A DNA stretch of 64,000 bases from an uncultured Bacteroidales bacterium (GTDB taxonomy: Bacteria; Bacteroidota; Bacteroidia; Bacteroidales; P3). The notes beneath the pieces are model-generated. The model was not told the origin of the DNA. It ran no database searches and was given only the letters and a program-made list of their open reading frames with translations. The stretch's first letter is position 1. Every line of letters begins with the position of its first letter. A program made the position numbers and the translations under genes. Below are positions 61,303 to 64,000 of this stretch, one piece after another. The stretch spans positions 1 through 64,000 of the forward strand of contig ONJQ01000001.1 in NCBI GenBank assembly GCA_900318175.1. Direction: 5' to 3'.

Positions 61303-61432
61303 CAATACACATCCCATTCCGGCCAACCCTCATCACATGAGAATAGGGCTGCCCGCCAAATGGCACAATATAAACGCCTTTTCATCGTTACGTTGAAAAT
61401 CACTTCTGTCCACATGTATCTGTATCGCAACC

Positions 61433-61867
61433 ATGAAGAAGCCAATCCAAGCCATAAAGCAAAAGAACATCTCTTTCTTCGGCATCATAATGGCATTCTT
61501 CATGTTGTGCCATGCCGTTTGGATTATCTTCCTCCTGTGCAACCTCAGTGCCTGGGATTCATCGGATGAAGACCTGAACCCATACGTGGTTGTTTTCTGG
61601 CTAATGCTTGCCCCCATTGTTGTTGAGATACTCTTTGGACTCATAGCATACGCCGTATACGAGAAAGCCCGAAAGCGGAACACCGTATACTTGTGTCCCC
61701 TTTTATTCACCGCTGTCCCAACACAATATATCTTACAACACTTTGGCACGGTTAATATCATCGACATTGTTTTCATCATCTCGTTGGTGGGATACTACAC
61801 CCTTGCCATTTTCATTGCCACAAAACTGGCGGCCCCTCCCGAACGCGACAGGGCTGAACGGCTGTAG
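61433..61867 (+). CDS. Small four-helix membrane protein
   Basis: A 144-residue integral membrane protein with about four hydrophobic helices (SFFGIIMAFFMLCHAVWIIF, VVVFWLMLAPIVVEILFGLI, YLCPLLFTAVPTQYIL and IVFIISLVGYYTLAIFIATK). The ends are charged. No motif identifies a family. It follows the retropepsin-like gene in the same direction with a 130 bp gap. A clear promoter is not visible. Confidence 0.65.
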   Translation: MKKPIQAIKQKNISFFGIIMAFFMLCHAVWIIFLLCNLSAWDSSDEDLNPYVVVFWLMLAPIVVEILFGLIAYAVYEKARKRNTVYLCPLLFTAVPTQYILQHFGTVNIIDIVFIISLVGYYTLAIFIATKLAAPPERDRAERL

Positions 61868-61974
61868 ACATCACTCAGAATAAAGCATTATTCCCCCAGC
61901 CGCAACACCCAACTGGGAAAATTATCAGTATGCCTTTCAGGGAGTAGACCCGTGAATAATCAAAATAAAAGTAG

Positions 61975-61982
61975 TATCTTTG
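61975..61982 (+). promoter_or_regulatory. -7 box for the flavoprotein gene
   Basis: TATCTTTG, 35 bp before the ATG at 62018. Confidence 0.75.
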
Positions 61983-62017
61983 CACTCTCATAAAACAAAC
62001 ATAATAGCAACTCTATC

Positions 62018-62686
62018 ATGACCAAAGCAATGTTTATCAACGGCAGTCCACGTAAGAACTGGAACACTGCCAAAATGCTGGAAAGTGCCATGCTGGGCGC
62101 ACAAGAGACCGGAGCCGAATGCGAACTGGTGCATCTCTACGACATCAATTTCCACGGCTGCAAAAGCTGTTTTGCATGCAAAATAAAGAACTCCAAGACC
62201 AACAGCATCTGCGCCATCAAGGACGACCTGCGTCCCGTTTTGGAGCGTACCCGGCTGGCCGACGTCATCGTCCTCGGCTCTCCAGTCTACTACAGTTACC
62301 CCACAGGCGACATCCGTTCCTTCATGGAGCGCTGGCTCTTCCCTGTTGGCACTTACTTGTACGAGGACGGTCGCCACATCACATTGCGGGACAAAGTCAT
62401 ACCCACAGCCATGATTCTCACCATGAACTGTCCAAAAGACTACCTGCAACAGATTGGTTACCCTGCCATCCTTGAGGAAAACGCCAAGGTAATGGAGGAC
62501 ATTTTCGGCTACAGCGAAACCCTCTACGCCTACAACACCTACCAGTTTAACGACTACAGCCGTTACGACTTCAACCTCTTCAGCGAGGAGGACAAACGCC
62601 ACTACCGCGACGAACACTTCCACACAGACCTCGACAACGCCCGCCAGCTGGGCCACCGCCTTGTCGAGAAAGCCCAACGCCAATAG
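62018..62686 (+). CDS. Flavodoxin-like NADPH-dependent FMN reductase family protein
   Basis: A 222-residue flavoprotein. The FMN phosphate-binding start is AMFINGSPRKNWNTAKML, followed by YDINFHGCKSCFACKI (a CxxCxxC-type cluster near residues 49-55) and DVIVLGSPVYYSYPTGDIRS, the flavin-contacting loop. The Cys-rich stretch resembles the iron-sulfur flavoproteins of anaerobes, although a four-Cys cubane motif is not complete. It probably reduces quinones or other acceptors in the cytoplasm. It has its own promoter and is followed by a large inverted repeat. Confidence 0.82.
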   Translation: MTKAMFINGSPRKNWNTAKMLESAMLGAQETGAECELVHLYDINFHGCKSCFACKIKNSKTNSICAIKDDLRPVLERTRLADVIVLGSPVYYSYPTGDIRSFMERWLFPVGTYLYEDGRHITLRDKVIPTAMILTMNCPKDYLQQIGYPAILEENAKVMEDIFGYSETLYAYNTYQFNDYSRYDFNLFSEEDKRHYRDEHFHTDLDNARQLGHRLVEKAQRQ

Positions 62687-62702
62687 TAGAGTCACCCATC
62701 AT

Positions 62703-62751
62703 TGTGCAATAGTGTGGCCGCCTCCGCACAAAAGGCCATCACTATTGCACA
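62703..62751. repeat. Large stem-loop after the flavoprotein gene
   Basis: TGTGCAATAGTGTGGCC and its inverse pair over 17 bp with one bulged base (arms 62703-62719 and 62734-62751). It is probably a terminator, although T residues after it are few. Confidence 0.65.
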
Positions 62752-62774
62752 TCGTCTCATTCAAAAAAAAGTCG

Positions 62775-62782
62775 TATCTTTG
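62775..62782 (+). promoter_or_regulatory. -7 box for the peptide-binding lipoprotein gene
   Basis: TATCTTTG, 33 bp before the ATG at 62816. Confidence 0.75.
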
Positions 62783-62815
62783 CAGCCCGAATAGCGACCT
62801 TCAACTTTCGACAGC

Positions 62816-64000
62816 ATGAACCGTAGAATCATCCTGATAGCCCTTGCGGCGATGGTCATGGCGGGCTGCAACCTGCCCGACAACAGCCAGCGGCAGATAT
62901 TCCGCTACAACGAGTCGGCGGGCATCACCACCCTCGACCCCGCCTTTGCCAAGGACCAGTCCCTCATCTGGGGCTGCACACAGCTGTACAACGGCCTTGT
63001 CCGCCTCGACGAACAGCTGCAGCCACAGCCCTGCATAGCCAGCAAGTGGGCCATCAGCCCCGACGGCAAGACCTACACCTTCACCCTCCGCAGGGACGTC
63101 CTTTTCCACAAAAGCCCCCTCTTCGGCACCCCCGACAGCACTCGCCATGTGGTGGCGCAGGACTTTGTATACAGTTTCAATCGCATTGTCGACCCTGCCA
63201 CCGCCTCACCCGGCCGATGGGTCTTTGCCGACGTGGACAGTTTTACGGCCACGGACGACACCACCCTCGTCATCCGTCTCCGGCAGCCTTTCAGCCCCTT
63301 CCTCAGCGTGCTGGGCATGATGTACTGCAGCGTCGTCCCCCACGAGGTGGTGGAACACTACGGCACCGACTTCCGCCAGCACCCCTGTGGCACCGGCCCC
63401 TTTCACCTTCAGCTGTGGAAAGAGAACGTCAAACTTGTCATGCGTCGCAACGACAACTATTTTGAGAGGGACAGCACAGGCCGTCGCCTCCCCTATCTCG
63501 ATGCCGTGGCAATCACCTTTATCGTCGACAAGCAAACCAACTTCCTCGAATTCATCAAAGGCAACCTTGATTTCCTCAACTCCCTCGACGCCTCCTACAA
63601 AGACGAAATCCTCACTCGCACAGGGCAGCTGAAAGCCAAATATGCCGACCGCATCGACATGGTCTCCACACCTTTCCTCAACACCGAGTATCTCGGCTTC
63701 CGAATGGAGGGAGCCACAAGCCCCCTGAACGACCGTCGCATACGGCAAGCCATCAACTACGGTTTCGACCGCGAAAAGATGATGCGCTATCTGCGCAATG
63801 GTGTTGGAGCGCCGGGTTGCGGAGGCATGGTCCCACAGGGGCTTCCGGGTTTCGACAGCGTGGCCGACTATGGCTACGACTACAACCCCACCAAGGCTGC
63901 CCAATTGCTGGCCGAAGCCGGTCACCCCCATGGTCAAGGACTACCCACGCTCACCCTCTCCACCACCTCCAACTACCTCGACCTATGCAAATACATCCAG
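62816..64000 (+). CDS. ABC-type peptide-binding lipoprotein (SBP family 5), 3' truncated by window
   Basis: 395 codons visible, still open at the window end; full-length members have roughly 520-560 residues. The SPII signal is short (ALAAMVMAGC, lipobox Cys18). Then come the typical family 5 elements: GITTLDPAFAKDQSLIWGCT, LYNGLVRLDEQLQPQPCIAS, WAISPDGKTYTFTLRRDVLF, AQDFVYSFNRIVDPATASPG, CGTGPFHLQLWKENVKLVM and INYGFDREKMMRYLRNG. It should capture peptides or similar solutes for a DppBCDF/OppBCDF importer, whose genes may lie beyond the window. The long first line of evidence is the SBP_bac_5 pattern. Confidence 0.88.
   Translation, partial: MNRRIILIALAAMVMAGCNLPDNSQRQIFRYNESAGITTLDPAFAKDQSLIWGCTQLYNGLVRLDEQLQPQPCIASKWAISPDGKTYTFTLRRDVLFHKSPLFGTPDSTRHVVAQDFVYSFNRIVDPATASPGRWVFADVDSFTATDDTTLVIRLRQPFSPFLSVLGMMYCSVVPHEVVEHYGTDFRQHPCGTGPFHLQLWKENVKLVMRRNDNYFERDSTGRRLPYLDAVAITFIVDKQTNFLEFIKGNLDFLNSLDASYKDEILTRTGQLKAKYADRIDMVSTPFLNTEYLGFRMEGATSPLNDRRIRQAINYGFDREKMMRYLRNGVGAPGCGGMVPQGLPGFDSVADYGYDYNPTKAAQLLAEAGHPHGQGLPTLTLSTTSNYLDLCKYIQ

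Overview
This 64 kb window comes from the chromosome of a Bacteroidota bacterium, most likely an anaerobic Bacteroidales. The evidence is the recurring TAnnTTTG promoter box (TATCTTTG or TATATTTG) upstream of at least seventeen genes, type IX secretion (T9SS) C-terminal sorting domains, TonB-dependent and other outer-membrane barrels, many SPII lipoproteins, DUF4230 and PCMD-type proteins, and the Bacteroidota-style atpD-atpC pair. Most of the window is GC-rich and tightly packed. Two blocks are clearly AT-richer and look transferred: a restriction-modification pair (10.1-12.5 kb) and a histidine kinase/receiver/membrane-protein operon (33.5-36.5 kb). The genus cannot be fixed from the sequence alone. 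No rRNA, tRNA or CRISPR array was found.

Layout. 0-10 kb: a barrel 3' end, SpoU-type methyltransferase, sufB, a quinone-oxidoreductase-like MDR enzyme, two paralogous DUF4230 proteins, a small helical protein, a TonB-dependent receptor, a DUF5714 lipoprotein, and an MsrA fused to a free-methionine-(R)-sulfoxide reductase. 10-16 kb: a PaeR7I/XhoI-like R-M system, a YkvA-like protein, xerD, mtgA and gap. 16-25 kb: fabG, a BtuF-like binding protein, a tandemly duplicated barrel plus S41-protease module, pruA and a small lipoprotein. 25-33 kb: a TPR giant, a plug-less barrel and folC in one direction, then a thioredoxin-fold protein. 33.5-36.5 kb: the AT-rich signalling operon. 36.8-48 kb: rubredoxin, a Y-family polymerase, T9SS cargo, an Omp85-type barrel, gltS, an M28 peptidase-barrel fusion and a Cthe_2159-like beta-helix protein. 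48-64 kb: pyrE, a SUMF1-like protein, hpt, a small lipoprotein, a giant AsmA protein, remnants of a surface-protein gene, a NUDIX hydrolase with dprA, atpD-atpC, an MtaD-like deaminase, a retropepsin-like lipoprotein, a membrane protein, a flavoprotein, and the start of a peptide-binding lipoprotein.

Themes. Much of the window serves the cell envelope (barrels, lipoproteins, proteases, AsmA, MtgA, T9SS cargo) or core metabolism (SufB, GAPDH, FabG, PruA, FolC, PyrE, Hpt, F1 subunits). The most unusual signals are these: a dispersed ~111 bp repeat family with terminal inverted repeats in five intergenic copies; a second ~145 bp element in two copies, one of them the leader of hpt; apparent complete absence of CTCGAG, the site expected for the resident R-M system; two rare-looking protein fusions (MsrA-fRMsr and M28 peptidase-barrel); and the three-gene signalling island. 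All calls rest on reading the sequence and recalling family motifs. No database search was run.
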